A model generated the notes under the pieces. That model ran no database searches and was not told the origin of the DNA. It worked only from the letters and a program-made list of their open reading frames with translations. DNA of 60,000 nucleotides, from NCBI RefSeq assembly GCF_030272615.1, contig NC_081413.1, positions 552,263,136-552,323,135 on the forward strand, in the 5' to 3' direction. Position numbers and translations under genes: made by a program. The DNA comes from Cryptomeria japonica. Taxonomy: Eukaryota > Streptophyta > Pinopsida > Cupressales > Cupressaceae. Below, piece by piece: positions 45,708-57,160 of the stretch; position 1 is the stretch's first letter, and each line of letters opens with the position of its first letter.

Positions 45708-48700
45708 CTCAATCGGGTGATCATGAACTTTACGAGGAATTGCTAGTGTATTTTGTGGAACATGTATACAATTGGTAAAACATATAGTTGGTTGTTCTCT
45801 CTCACAGGGTAAAGTATATTTTGAATTTTTATTTTGGATTGGGGCATTGAAATGGGACTTACTTTTATAATTTGGAACTGTAGGGAAAGAAATAATGCTT
45901 TTCTTCATGCTTGTTCCTATGCTATGACTTGATCATACCAGATGTGGCTTTGGAACTTGCCTGGATGAATAATATGATTGACTTTGTGTTTCCATACCTA
46001 CTATAGGTTCTTGATATACTCTGATAATTCTGTGAATATTTTAAGTTTCTCTTTCATTAACATTTTAAATCTTCTGCACAATTAAATAGCTAATATTCAG
46101 AAAAAATATTTTTCAAAGTTCATCCAAGAATACACGACAAACTTGATGAGCTTGTTAAGGAAAAATTAGAGGCTTTCCAAGAAGAGAAATCCAAGGAGAA
46201 AGAAGAGAAAGATCTTGTTGCTCAACAGGTATGCATTTTGCTTAATTGAGCCTCAAGGAGCACTTGTTCTACTCTACTGACGGTTTTTAAAAATTCAAAT
46301 AAATATGTGCCTATTTTGTTTATAGAATATGTATGCTCAACTTCTTCCTCTTGCTTTGTCAGCACCTCTAATAACATTTTAAGAGAATAATTTAGGAAAT
46401 TATAGAAAATAGCATTTTTAAGAGCATAATTAAGGAAATTATAGAAAAATAGAATTTTTAAGGAAATTATAAAAAAATTATGTGCTAACATATTGAACTG
46501 TCTAAAGAGGATAATCTTTACAAGGATGCAATGGAAACTAGTTCTCAATCGGGTGATCGTGAACTTGCAGAGGAATTGCTGGTGTATTTTGTGGAACAAG
46601 TTAGAGGTTGTCCAAGAAGAGAAATCCAAGGAGAAAGAAGAGAAAGATCTTGTTGCTCAATAGGTATGCATTTTTCTTAATTGAGCCTCAAGGAGCACTT
46701 GTTCTACTCTACCAACAGTTTAAAAAATTCAAACAATTATGTGCCTATTTTGTTTACAAAATATGTATGCTCAACTTCTTCCCATTGCTTTGCTAGCACT
46801 TCCAATGGCATTTTAAGAGCATAACTAAGGAAATTATAGAAAATAGCATTTTTAAGAGCATAATTAAGGAAATGATAGAAAAATAGCATTTTTAAGGAAA
46901 TTATAAAAAAAAATTATGTGCTAACATATTGCACTGTCTAAAAAGGATAATCTTTACAAGGATGCAATGGAAACTAGTTCTCAATTGAGTGATCGTGAAC
47001 TTGCTGAGGAATTGTTGGTGTATTTTGTGGAACAGGCATTTTGTGGAACAAGTTAGAGGCTATCCAAGAAGAAAAATCCAAGGAGAAAGAAGACAAAAAT
47101 CTTGTTGTTCTACAGGTATGGATTTTGCTTAATTGAGTCTCAAGGACCACTTGTTGTACTCTACTGACGGTTTTTAAAAATTCAAATAAATATGTGCCTA
47201 TTTTGTTTACATAATATGTATGCTTAGCTTCCTCCCCTTGCTTTGCCAGCACCTCCAATAGCATTTTAAGAGAATAACTAAGGAAATTATAGAAAATAAC
47301 ATTTTTAAGAGCATAATTAAGGAAAATAGAAAAATAGCATTTTAAGGAAATTATAAAAAAATTATGTGCTAACATATTGCACTGTCTAAAAAGGATAATC
47401 TTTACAAGGATGCAATGGAAACTAGTTCTCAATCGGGTGATCGTAAACTTGCAAAGGAATTGTTGGTGTATCTTGTGGAACAGGTATTTTGTGGAACAAG
47501 TTAGAGGTTGTCCAAGAAGAGAAATCCAAGGAGAAAGAAGAGAAAGATCTTGTTGCTCAATAGGTATGCATTTTTCTTAATTGAGCCTCAAGGAGCACTT
47601 GTTCTAATCTACCGACAGTTTAAAAAATTCAAACAAATATGTGCCTATTTTGTTTACAAAATATGTATGCTCAACTTCTTCCCCTTGCTTTGCTAGCACT
47701 TCCAATAGCATTTTAAGAGCATAACTAAGGAAATTATAGAAAATAGCATTTTTAAGAGCATAATTAAGGAAATGATAGAAAAATAGCATTTTTAAGGAAA
47801 TTATAAAAAAAATTATGTGCCAACATATTGCACTATCTAAAAAGGATAATCTTTACAAGGATGCAATGGAAACTAGTTCTCAATCGGGTGATCATGAACT
47901 TGCTGAGGAATTGTTGGTGTATTTTGTGGAACAGGCATTTTGTGGAACAAGTTAGAGGCTATCCAAGAAGAAAAATCCAAGGAGAAAGAAGACAAAAATC
48001 TTGTTGTTCTACAGGTATGGATTTTGCTTAATTGAGTCTCAAGGACCACTTGTTGTACTCTACTGACGGTTTTTAAAAATTCAAATAAATATGTGCCTAT
48101 TTTGTTTACATAATATGTATGCTTAGCTTCCTCCCCTTGCTTTGCCAGCACCTCCAATAGCATTTTAAGAGAATAATTAAGGAAATTATAGAAAATAACA
48201 TTTTTAAGAGCATAATTAAGGAAAATAGAAAAATAGCATTTTAAGGAAATTATAAAAAAATTATGTGCTAACATATTGCACTATCTAAAAAGGATAATCT
48301 TTACAAGGATGCAATGGAAACTAGTTCTCAATCGGGTGATCGTAAACTTGCAAAGGAATTGCTGGTGTATCTTGTGGAACAGGTATTTTGTGGAACAAGT
48401 TAGAGGTTGTCCAAGAAGAGAAATCCAAGGAGAAAGAAGAGAAAGATCTTGTTGCTCAACAGGTACATGCATTTTGCTTAATTGAGCCTCAAGGAGCACT
48501 TGTTGTACTCTACTGACGGTTTTTAAAAATTCAAATAAATATGTGCCTATTTTCTTTACAAAATATGTATGCCCAGCTTCTTCCCCTTTCTTTGCCAACA
48601 CCTCCAATAGCATTTTAAGAGCATATTTAAGGAAATTATAGGAAATAGCATTTTTAAGACCATAATTAAGGAAATTATAGAAAAATAACATTTTTAAGGA

Positions 48701-49728
48701 AATTATAGAAAAATTATGTGCTAACATATTGTACTGTCTATAAAGGATAATCTTTACAAGGATGCAATGGAAACTAGTTCTCAATCGGGTGATCGTGAAC
48801 TTGTAGAGGAATTGCTGGTGTATTTTATGGAACATGTTAGAGGCTATCCAATAAGTGAAATCCAAGGAGAAACAAGAGAAAGATCTTGTTGCTCAACATG
48901 TATGCATTTTGCTTAATTGAGGCTCAAGGAGCACTTGTTCTACTCTACTGACGGTTTTTAAAAATTTGAATAAATGTGCCTATTTTGTTTACAGAATATG
49001 TATGCTTAGCTTCTTCCCCTTGCTTTGCCAACACTTCCAATAGAATTTTAAGAGCATAATTAAGGAAATTATAGAAAAATAGCATTTTTAAGGAAATTAT
49101 AGAAAAAATATGTGCTAACATATTGCACTGTCTAAAAAGGATAATCTTTACAAGGATGCAATGGAAACTAGTTCTCAATTGGGTGATCGTGAACTTGTAG
49201 AGGAATTGTTGGTGCATTTTGTGGAACAGGTATACTATTGGTAAAACATATAGTTGGTTTTTCTCTCTCACAGGCTAAAGTATATTTTGAATTTTCATTT
49301 TGGATTAGGGCATTGAAATGGGGCTTACTTTTTCATTTGAAACTACAGGGAAAGAAATAATGCTTTGCTTCATGCTTGTTCATATGCTATGACTTGATCA
49401 GACCAAATGTGGCTTTGGAACTTGCCTATATGAATAATATGATTGACTTTGTGTTTCCATACCTACTTCTGGTTCTTGATATAATATGATGATTATGTGA
49501 ATATTTTTAAGTTTATGTTTAATAAAAATTTTAAATCTTCTGCAGAAATAAATGTGTGCCTATTTTGTTTACAGAATATGTATGCTCAACTTCTTCCCCT
49601 TTGCTTTGCCAGCACCTCCAATGCCTGGCATGGGAGTGGGAATGTGATTTTTCTTTCAACCAGGTATGAGTGGAATGGGAATGCCTCCCATGCCAGCTTA
49701 TGGTATGCCACCTATGGGTGGATATTGA
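45708..49728 (+). pseudogene. Clathrin heavy chain pseudogene, terminal exons
   Basis: The gene resumes with [18 protein letters not shown] (45708-45763), then GKK, a stop, [20 protein letters not shown] and [14 protein letters not shown] (45884-46004), then FIQEYTT with a frameshift into KLDELVKEKLEAFQEEKSKE and [10 protein letters not shown] (46119-46228). The tandem array follows. After it a second copy of the middle exon lies at 49349-49470 ([20 protein letters not shown] in frame), and the last exon at 49575-49728 begins NMYAQLLP and ends with a Met/Pro/Gly tail (GMSGMGMPPMPAYGMPPMGG, then Y and TGA). It was a full 3' end of the gene, later duplicated and broken by stops and frameshifts. 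Confidence 0.93.
46119..49230 (+). repeat. ~450-bp tandem array of clathrin terminal exons
   Basis: The marker CAAGGATGCA occurs at 46521, 46957, 47405, 47856, 48304, 48757 and 49151, giving spacings of 436, 448, 451, 448, 453 and 394 bp. Each unit starts with the exon piece [20 protein letters not shown] plus [10 protein letters not shown]. It is joined directly, without the intervening intron and exon, to the later piece [14 protein letters not shown]. Then come a GT donor, an intron of about 100 bp ending TTTACAG or similar, and the start of the last exon (NMYAQLLPLALPAPP). AT-rich spacers with GGAAATTATAGAAAAATAGC words follow. The 46957 and 47856 units share variants that the 46521, 47405 and 48304 units lack. 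Minus-strand frames up to 194 codons here are antisense shadows. Confidence 0.93.
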
Positions 49729-49804
49729 TGGGATTGAATAACTTAACATGGGACACAATTCTTTAATCATACATGATTTTTTGAGACTGGTCTTCGAGTG
49801 GAAA

Positions 49805-50060
49805 GATTAGATTGTCAAATTGTTTATATTGTTGTTTGGTTAGTTGATACAAAATAATGAATCTTTAGTATTCTCGTATTGGTCAATCAGTTCAAATCTT
49901 TCCGTGCACCAAGCATTCGACGCCCAAACCATCACATGATTAGATTGTCAAATTGTTTTTATTGTCATTTGGTTGACTGATACTGAATAAGGAATCTTTA
50001 GTATTATCATATTGATCAATAAGTGCAGACCTTTTCATCCACCAAGAATTCGACGAGGAT
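49805..50060 (+). repeat. 133-bp tandem duplication
   Basis: GATTAGATTGTCAAATTGTTT begins at 49805 and again at 49938. The sequence after each (GAATCTTTAGTATTMTC, CATCCACCAAG-ATTCGACG) is also shared. It starts 77 bp after the clathrin stop codon. Confidence 0.8.
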
Positions 50061-50087
50061 GTTGTATGTTCAACAACATCCTCGTCG
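50051..50087. repeat. Perfect 15-bp hairpin
   Basis: CGACGAGGATGTTGT (50051-50065) and its exact complement (50073-50087) enclose a 7-base loop. It sits at the junction between the 133-bp duplication and the 75-bp repeats. Confidence 0.85.
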
Positions 50088-50090
50088 GAT

Positions 50091-50620
50091 AAGCAGTGAG
50101 GGGGCATCAAAATTTCAATGCCCACCCAATTTATTCCAGCGACTTATCGAGTTTTGCTGATGGCTAAGTTGTGAGGGGGCATCGGAATTCCAATGCCCAC
50201 CCAATTTATTTCGACAATTTATCAAGTTGTACCAATGACTAAGCAGTGAGGGGGCGTCGAAATTCTAACACCCACCCAATTTTTTCCGACGCCTGGACCA
50301 TCGCACATAAAACATCCTCATCGGTGAAGATGTCCTCATTATTGTTGGAATTTCGACAGCTAAACAGTGACAAGGCCATCTGAATTCAAACACTCAAATC
50401 ATCATACATACATCATCCTCATTAGTTTGGATGCCCTGGTTGCCATTGGAATTCCCATAACTTATCGATTTTTACCGACGGCTAAGCAGTGAGGGGTCCA
50501 TTGGAATTCCAATTTATTTTGACACCTAAATCATCGAACATTACCTGGAAGCCATTGGAATTCTGACGACTTGTCAAGTTTTACCAACGGCTAACTGCAG
50601 TCATGGTTGTCATCGGAAGA
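50091..50620 (+). repeat. 75-bp tandem repeats with degenerate continuation
   Basis: Units start at 50091, 50166 and 50241 (exact 75-bp steps). Each has AAGCAGTGAGGGGGCATCGR, CAATGCCCACCCAATTTATT, and ATCGAGTTTTACCGATGGCT or close variants. Scattered, spaced relics (CGGCTAAGCAGTGAGGGG near 50493, CCATCGCACATAAAACATCC) continue to about 50620. Confidence 0.8.
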
Positions 50621-51500
50621 GTCTTCAATGTCATCGGAATTCTGATGGTCTTGAGCACCGTCGAAATGTTTGACTACAAGTTTTTGATGATGTTGCTTGT
50701 CTGTAGTCCAATGAATTGTAGTCAGAATCCCATTGAAGTACCATCGGAATTGAGCCCCAAATGTACTAGTGAATATCTATCAAGAATTCATCCCACAAAG
50801 CTTAAAATTAAAGACAAGTAACATCTTGTTGAATTGAACTAGTCTTTGAAGATGTAGGAGGTGAAATCTTAGCATAAGTCTCATGAACTAGAGTGAGTGG
50901 ATGTACACATAGGTTCAAGTGACCAAAATTCTCCTTAGATTTTTTTATCCACTCTGTATGAGTGTGTAAGATCATCTAGAGAAAAATGTGAGAAAACATA
51001 TAATCAAGATACATGATCAACCATCCCAACTGTAATAATCTCTCTACTCTCAATTTTTTTGATAATCATTCAGTTAGGTGCAAACTCAATCGTCTTCCCT
51101 ACCCCATAGTGTGTAATATGATAGGTTGAAAAAAGATTGGTGAATAAAGAAAACCACAAAGGACATCATGGAATGTGCCATTATCAATATCAATAGATCA
51201 TTTCACACAAACACTTATATAAGTTTTATTCCCCATTTAAATGAAGAGAACATACCCTTAGAGGAATCCATGTGATGTGAGGCTCCTAAATCAAGTAGCC
51301 ATTGTCCTAACTAGATGCTAGTGGATGTAAATTTAGCGCATGGCCTTTCATCCTGTTTACTCTATTTGCTATGCTACTTAACCTTGATTTTGTAGGTTAT
51401 GATGTTAAAAAAGATGATGGGGTAAGTGCACAAAGATGGTGGTCAGAAAAGTGGACACACCCAAAAAAATATGAAAAACACCAAAATGCGCATGGGGTAT
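50621..51500. other. Intergenic DNA, nothing recognised
   Basis: A few ATCGGAATT words from the preceding repeats persist to about 50760. Beyond that the sequence has no open frame of interest, no repeat and no transposon motif that I can name. Confidence 0.5.
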
Positions 51501-51514
51501 TTCAAATTTAAAGA

Positions 51515-51665
51515 ACCCCGTACATGTTTAGGCTTGTTTTGCAGAGCCTAACCAAAGCTAAACCATGTACGTAGTTTAAAGCATACTAACCGCGTACGCG
51601 GTTTAGAAATTAGAAACCTCGTATGCGGTTTTAGTTTGTTAACCATGTACATGTTTGTCTGTCAA
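51515..51665. repeat. 27-bp array centred on CGTACG palindromes
   Basis: GTAC/GTAT cores lie at 51567, 51594, 51621 and 51647 (steps of 27, 27 and 26), with an extra one at 51520. The unit is about AACCGCGTACGCGGTTTAGA; the 14-base ACCGCGTACGCGGT is a perfect palindrome. It is related in core and neighbouring words (GTTTAGGCTTG, GTTTGTCTGT) to the 29-bp array at 54850-55020. Confidence 0.8.
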
Positions 51666-51708
51666 TAAAAATCAATTCATTTAGCATTCCATTAAGTTTT
51701 TCGGAAGG

Positions 51709-51766
51709 ATATATACATAAAATATAACATTTAAGTATAAGAAAAAGTTATATTTTATGTATATAT
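51709..51766. repeat. Perfect 20-bp inverted repeat
   Basis: ATATATACATAAAATATAAC (51709-51728) and its exact complement (51747-51766) surround an 18-base loop. It could fold into a hairpin or be the core of a short inverted-repeat element. Confidence 0.85.
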
Positions 51767-51889
51767 TGTGAGGATGTTTGAGAGTGGTTCCAGATCTCTA
51801 ACAGTTATAATGTAGATTCTAGTTTTTTGAGTATTCTTATAAATTTCAGACTTAGTCAAATTTCAGTAATTAGCATGCTCATATCAGCA

Positions 51890-52560
<671 letters not shown>

Positions 52561-54661
52561 AAAATGGTATTCTTAGGGGTCATATGGTATCCCAGGGATC
52601 CATGCATGTGTCGTAAGGGATCATAGAACACCATATGACCCCTTAGCACACCATAACACTCATAATGACATCAAATGGTGTCCTAAGGGTTATAGAGCAC
52701 TATATGACCTCTTAGGACACCATACAACCCATAACGACACTATATGGAGTCCTAAGGGGTCAGATGGTGTCCTAAGGGGTCGTAGGAGAACCTGAACTTG
52801 GAGGACACCATTTCATGTTTTTTCATGTCATATGGTATTCTTTGGGGTCATATGGTATCCTATGGATCCATGCATGTGTCCTAAGGGGTCATAGGACACC
52901 ATACGACTCCTTAGGACACCATATGACTCCTTAGGACACCATATGACCCATAACGACACCTAAGAGGTCATATGGAGTCCTAAGGGGTCATAAGACACCA
53001 TATGACCCCTTAGCACACCATACGACTCATAATGACACCAAATGGTGTCCTAAGGGGTCATAAAACACTATATGACCTCTTCGAACACCATACGACCCAT
53101 AATGGCACCATATGGAGTCCTAAGGGGTCAAATAGTGTCCTAAGGGGTTATAGGAGACCATATGACCCCTTAGAACACCATATGACCCCTAATGACACCA
53201 TATGGTGTTCTAAGTGGTCATAAGGTGTCCTAGGGGTCATATGACAACATAAGACACATAATGATACCATATAGTGTCCAATGGGTCATAGGACACCATA
53301 TGTCCCTTCGAACACAATACGACCCCTAACAACATCTAAGGGGTCATATGGTATCCTAAGGGGTCATAGGACACTATATGATCCCTTAGCACACCATAGG
53401 ACCTATAATGATGCCAAATGGTGCCTTAAGGGGTCATAGAACACCATATAACCCTTTAGGACACCATATCATGTTGTTATGGGTCATACGGTGTCCTGAG
53501 GGGTCATATGGAATCCTATGACCCCTTAGGACACCATATGGTGTCATTATGGGTCGTATGGTATCTTAAGGGGTCATATGGTGTCCTAAGGGGTCATAGG
53601 ACACCATATGACCTCTTAGGAAACAATATGACCTCTAATGACACCTAAGGGATCATATGGTGTCCTAAGGGGTCATAGAATACCATATGACCCTTTAGGA
53701 CACCATACGACCCATAACAACAACATATGGAGTCCTAAGGGATCATAGAACACCATATGACTCATTAGCACACCATATGACCCATAACGACATGTAAGAG
53801 GTCATATGGAGTCCTAAGGGGTCATAAGACACCATACGACCCCTTAGCACACCATACAACCCATATTGATACCAAATGGTGTCCTAAGGGGTCATAAAAC
53901 ACTATATGACCTCTTAGGACACCATATGGAGTCCTAAGGGGTCATATAGTGTCCTAAGAGGTCGTAGGAGACCATATGACCCCTTAGGACACCATATGAC
54001 CCCTAATGACACCATATGGTGTCCTAAGTGGTCATAAGGTGTCCTAGGGGTCATACGACACCATAAGACACATAACGATACCATATGGTGTCCTAATGGT
54101 TCATAGGACACCATATGACCCTTAGAACACAATACAACCCCTAACAACATCTAAGGGTTCATATGGTATCCTAAGGGGGCATAGGACACTGCATGACCCC
54201 TTAGCACACTATAGGACCTATAATGATGCAAAATAGTGTCCTAAGGGGTCATAGAACACCATATGACCCTTTAGGATACCATATGGTGTCCTGAGGGGTC
54301 ATATGACATCCTATGTTCCCTTAGGACACCATATGTTGTCGTTATGGGTCGTATGGTGTCTTAAGGGGTCATATGGCATCCTAAGGGGTCATAGGACACC
54401 ATATGACCTCTTAGGAAACAATATGACCTCTAATGACACGTAAGGGATCATATGGTATCCTAAGGGGTCATAGAATACCATAGGACCCTTTAGACACCAT
54501 ATGACCCATAACAACACCATATGGAGTTCTAAGGGGTGATATGTTGTCCTAAGGGATCATAGAACACCATATGACCCCTTAGGACACCATATGACCCATA
54601 ATGACACCTAAGGGGTCATAATACACCATATGACCCCTTAGTACACCATACGACCCATAAC
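52561..54661. repeat. Satellite built from one ~21-bp motif in both orientations
   Basis: GGGTCATATGGTGTCCTAAGG and its reverse complement alternate for about 2.1 kb. The typical order is forward motif, GGGGTCATAG, reverse motif, a short spacer with CCCATAACGACACC, and again. CATATG and CCTTAGG are themselves palindromes, so most of the array can fold on itself. A longer period of about 815-834 bp is visible: TAAGAGGTCATATGGAGTCC at 52961 recurs at 53795, and the ATGATGC-AAAT-GTG block at 53408 recurs at 54223. There is no coding content. Confidence 0.95.
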
Positions 54662-54849
54662 TATTATCCAACCAATACATCCACATGATCCAAAGAAACC
54701 AATATGTTCATTTTCTTCAAACATTCTACTTTATATCCTATCTTCTTTTTTAAAAAAAGACAACTGACCACCTTGTCAATCTTCTTATATGTATATACAC
54801 ATATTAAATATACAATATCATATTATACACACTCCCAAAATTTAATCAA

Positions 54850-55020
54850 ACTTAGCATGTACGTGCTATTTATAGTAAAAATAGCACGTACGTGCTTTTT
54901 ATAGTAAAAATAGCGCGTACGTGTTTTTTATAATTAAGATAGAACGTACGTGCTTCTTACACCATAAATACTTCGTATGCGCTTTTTATACCATAGGTAC
55001 CCCGTACGTGCTTTTGTCTG
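54850..55020. repeat. Six-unit 29-bp array centred on GCACGTACGTGC
   Basis: The cores GTACG/GTATG start at 54859, 54888, 54917, 54946, 54975 and 55004, exactly 29 bp apart. The unit is about ATAGCACGTACGTGCTTTTT followed by ATAGTAAAA. GCACGTACGTGC is a perfect palindrome containing ACGT cores of the type bound by bZIP factors. The sixth unit is followed by TTTGTCTGTTTAGGCTTGG, related to the 51.5-kb array. Confidence 0.9.
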
Positions 55021-56574
55021 TTTAGGCTTGGAAATAGGCCTAGATGACAAAGCTACGGTTTGGAAGTTTGATTTCTCTCCATTTCCCTCCTTTTCGGCAT
55101 GTTTTATTTTATCAACTTGGTTTCTCGACTTTGTCATCATAAGGTTTACACATCATCAAGTGGGTATTTCTAAAATTTCCACCATATTTTCACCCATCTT
55201 CTGAGCTTTCTAACCATATAATTTTTTTAAAATTTGAACAACAATAACATATTATTATTGAATTTCTTTTACCAGTGTCTCCATAGTTCTCACAGACATA
55301 CGTGCACCATTTTTTTAATAACTTTCGATATACTTATCCAAATTTTAAAAAATATATATATTATTGTAGTAAACATAATTCTCTACAATTTAAAAAAAAA
55401 ATTGCAATTTTTTTTTTTTTAGTGCAACTTATGCTTCGTGCATGAAACCTAATTTTCAGGATGTGCTCGATCGAAAAAATCATAAAAAAAAATATACTCA
55501 ACAAAAAATTGCAAAAAAATACACATCTTCTAGTGCTCACTCTTGAATATATTTCTGCCAAAGGATTTGTGAAACTACTAAATCTAACTATGACATTTTT
55601 GATGCGCACGTCAGACACTATGTTATGTTTTTCTTAAAAAATCAGGGTCTATTTTTCGTGCACAGAAGATTTGACCTCCTTAATCTTATCCAATTTTGAA
55701 AAAGTTTAGTAGTTTAGAAACTAGATTCAAAGTACTACAATATTTGTTCTTTGATTATCTTCATATCTTGAGTGGATGACTTTCAAATTTTGCCTCCAAG
55801 TTCAGGTTCACCTGATTTCAGAAAAAAAATGTCCACTTATACCCCCCTTTTTGACCACCATCTTTGTGCACTTACCCTATGCACAACTAACATATATGAT
55901 GACAATTGGATATTCTTCTTCTATAGATGGTGTTTCAACTCATCATTTTATTTAACATAATACTAATTCTCATCATGTCTTGACTTTTTACAATATGCAC
56001 ACTTATAATCTCTCCTCCTTAGATGATTCTCCTTTACAAGAGGGAAAATATTCAAAGGTAGCCCATGAATGTGATTCCTTCACTTGTTTATTGTTCTTGG
56101 AATCCTCATGTTTTTTTTTCTTTCCAAGTGTTTATTCAAAGCCTCTTGATCTTTGGTGCCTTATGTTTCAATAAGATCTTATGGTTTGGAAGATTTTAAT
56201 GTGCCCATCTACACCAACTTTCCCTATTCCTTAGTGAGTGATGTAGCAAAATAAATAAGTGAAGGGATATCAAACCTATTACCAAGTGCATCTGTAGTAG
56301 CATAGAAGTTAGACATAAATACTAAATGATTAATACAAATCTTGGTAAGGAAGAAAAGAATGAATCAAGCATATTACTTTTCTATACAATATTGTGACAA
56401 CTGCAATTTGAGAGACTTGATTTTGGTGAAGATATCTTAGGTGCTATAAAAATTTATAGGTTTCAAACTAATACATTTATTCTCCAACAAAAAATCTCTT
56501 AAAGTATTCTGCTTCCCAAACAAGGACTCCATACCATGTTGGAGTTCATTATTGAACCCTACACCTCTTAGATA
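55021..56574. other. Intergenic DNA, nothing recognised
   Basis: AT-rich with several A and T homopolymers (55390-55425, 55485-55520). No coding frame, repeat or transposon signal is convincing. Confidence 0.5.
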
Positions 56575-57160
56575 TCATGTGCAACCAAAACACTTATTGC
56601 AATAGAGAGAACACATGTATAATATTTTTTGATTTAACTTGCAAATCATGTTAATGCAATAATATTATAGAAAATGATTACAATTACAATGATGAATCCT
56701 CATGAAAAGGGAAAAGGAAACAACCCTAGATGAAACCCTAGGTGATGATTATTTACATAGATTATGACAAGTGTCATCATCCTATGCTATGAGATAAATA
56801 GGTACACAATCTAATATTTAGAAAAAAAAACTCATATCTTTAGCGTAAATATAATTAAATAAAAGATGACCTAAGATTAATTAATAATTTATTAATTTAT
56901 TAATTGAAACAGATTATTTTTCCACAATCCATGATAGTTGTCAATTAATGCTTCTGGTTTGATTGTGTGTATTTTTTTTGCATCAATGTTTCGGATCACA
57001 CTCTGTGATATTTTTAAATCTTGAGAACTCTTACATCCTGATGATGGATCACAGAGCGTGATTCGAAACATTGATGCAAAAAATTACACACAATCAAACC
57101 AGAAGCATTAACTGGCAATTTATTAATTATTAGGTGATTACCTATCTATTGTAACAAAAA
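56575..57160. repeat. Dispersed repeat, copy 2, interrupted by a foldback element
   Basis: It is collinear with 545-905: AAAACACTTATTGCAA, GATTACAATTACAATGATG, AAACAACCCTAGATGAAAC, CCTATGCTATGAGATAAATA, then TTAGGTGATTACCTATCTAT at 57131-57150. The foldback element at 56936-57120 lies between the last two blocks, where copy 1 has a different inverted repeat. Confidence 0.6.
56936..57120. mobile_element. Foldback (MITE-like) element with ~73-bp arms
   Basis: 56936-57009 and 57048-57120 are inverted copies (shared words TTAATGCTTCTGGTTTGATT, GTGTGTA, TTTGCATCAATGTTTCG, ATCAC-CTCTGTGAT) with only a few mismatches and a short gap in a T run. The 38-base centre is unpaired. It has no coding capacity. 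It is flanked by AATT-type words, though no clean target duplication can be fixed in such AT-rich DNA. A transcript would fold into a long hairpin of the kind that yields small RNAs. Confidence 0.85.

Noticed and set aside
48281-48865. 194-codon minus-strand frame in the 48-kb region and its relatives at 46222, 46974, 47873 and 48945
   Set aside because: They are antisense to the tandem clathrin exons, where the sense strand matches clathrin exon by exon.
39947-49728. Working clathrin heavy chain gene
   Set aside because: It has in-frame stops, frameshifts, missing exons, a 5-kb interruption and duplicated terminal exons.
53914-54150. Open frames in the palindromic satellite
   Set aside because: They follow the repeat period, occur on both strands and have no protein-like composition.
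54850-55020. CRISPR-like regular array
   Set aside because: The units are contiguous repeats without unique spacers, and the DNA is from a plant.
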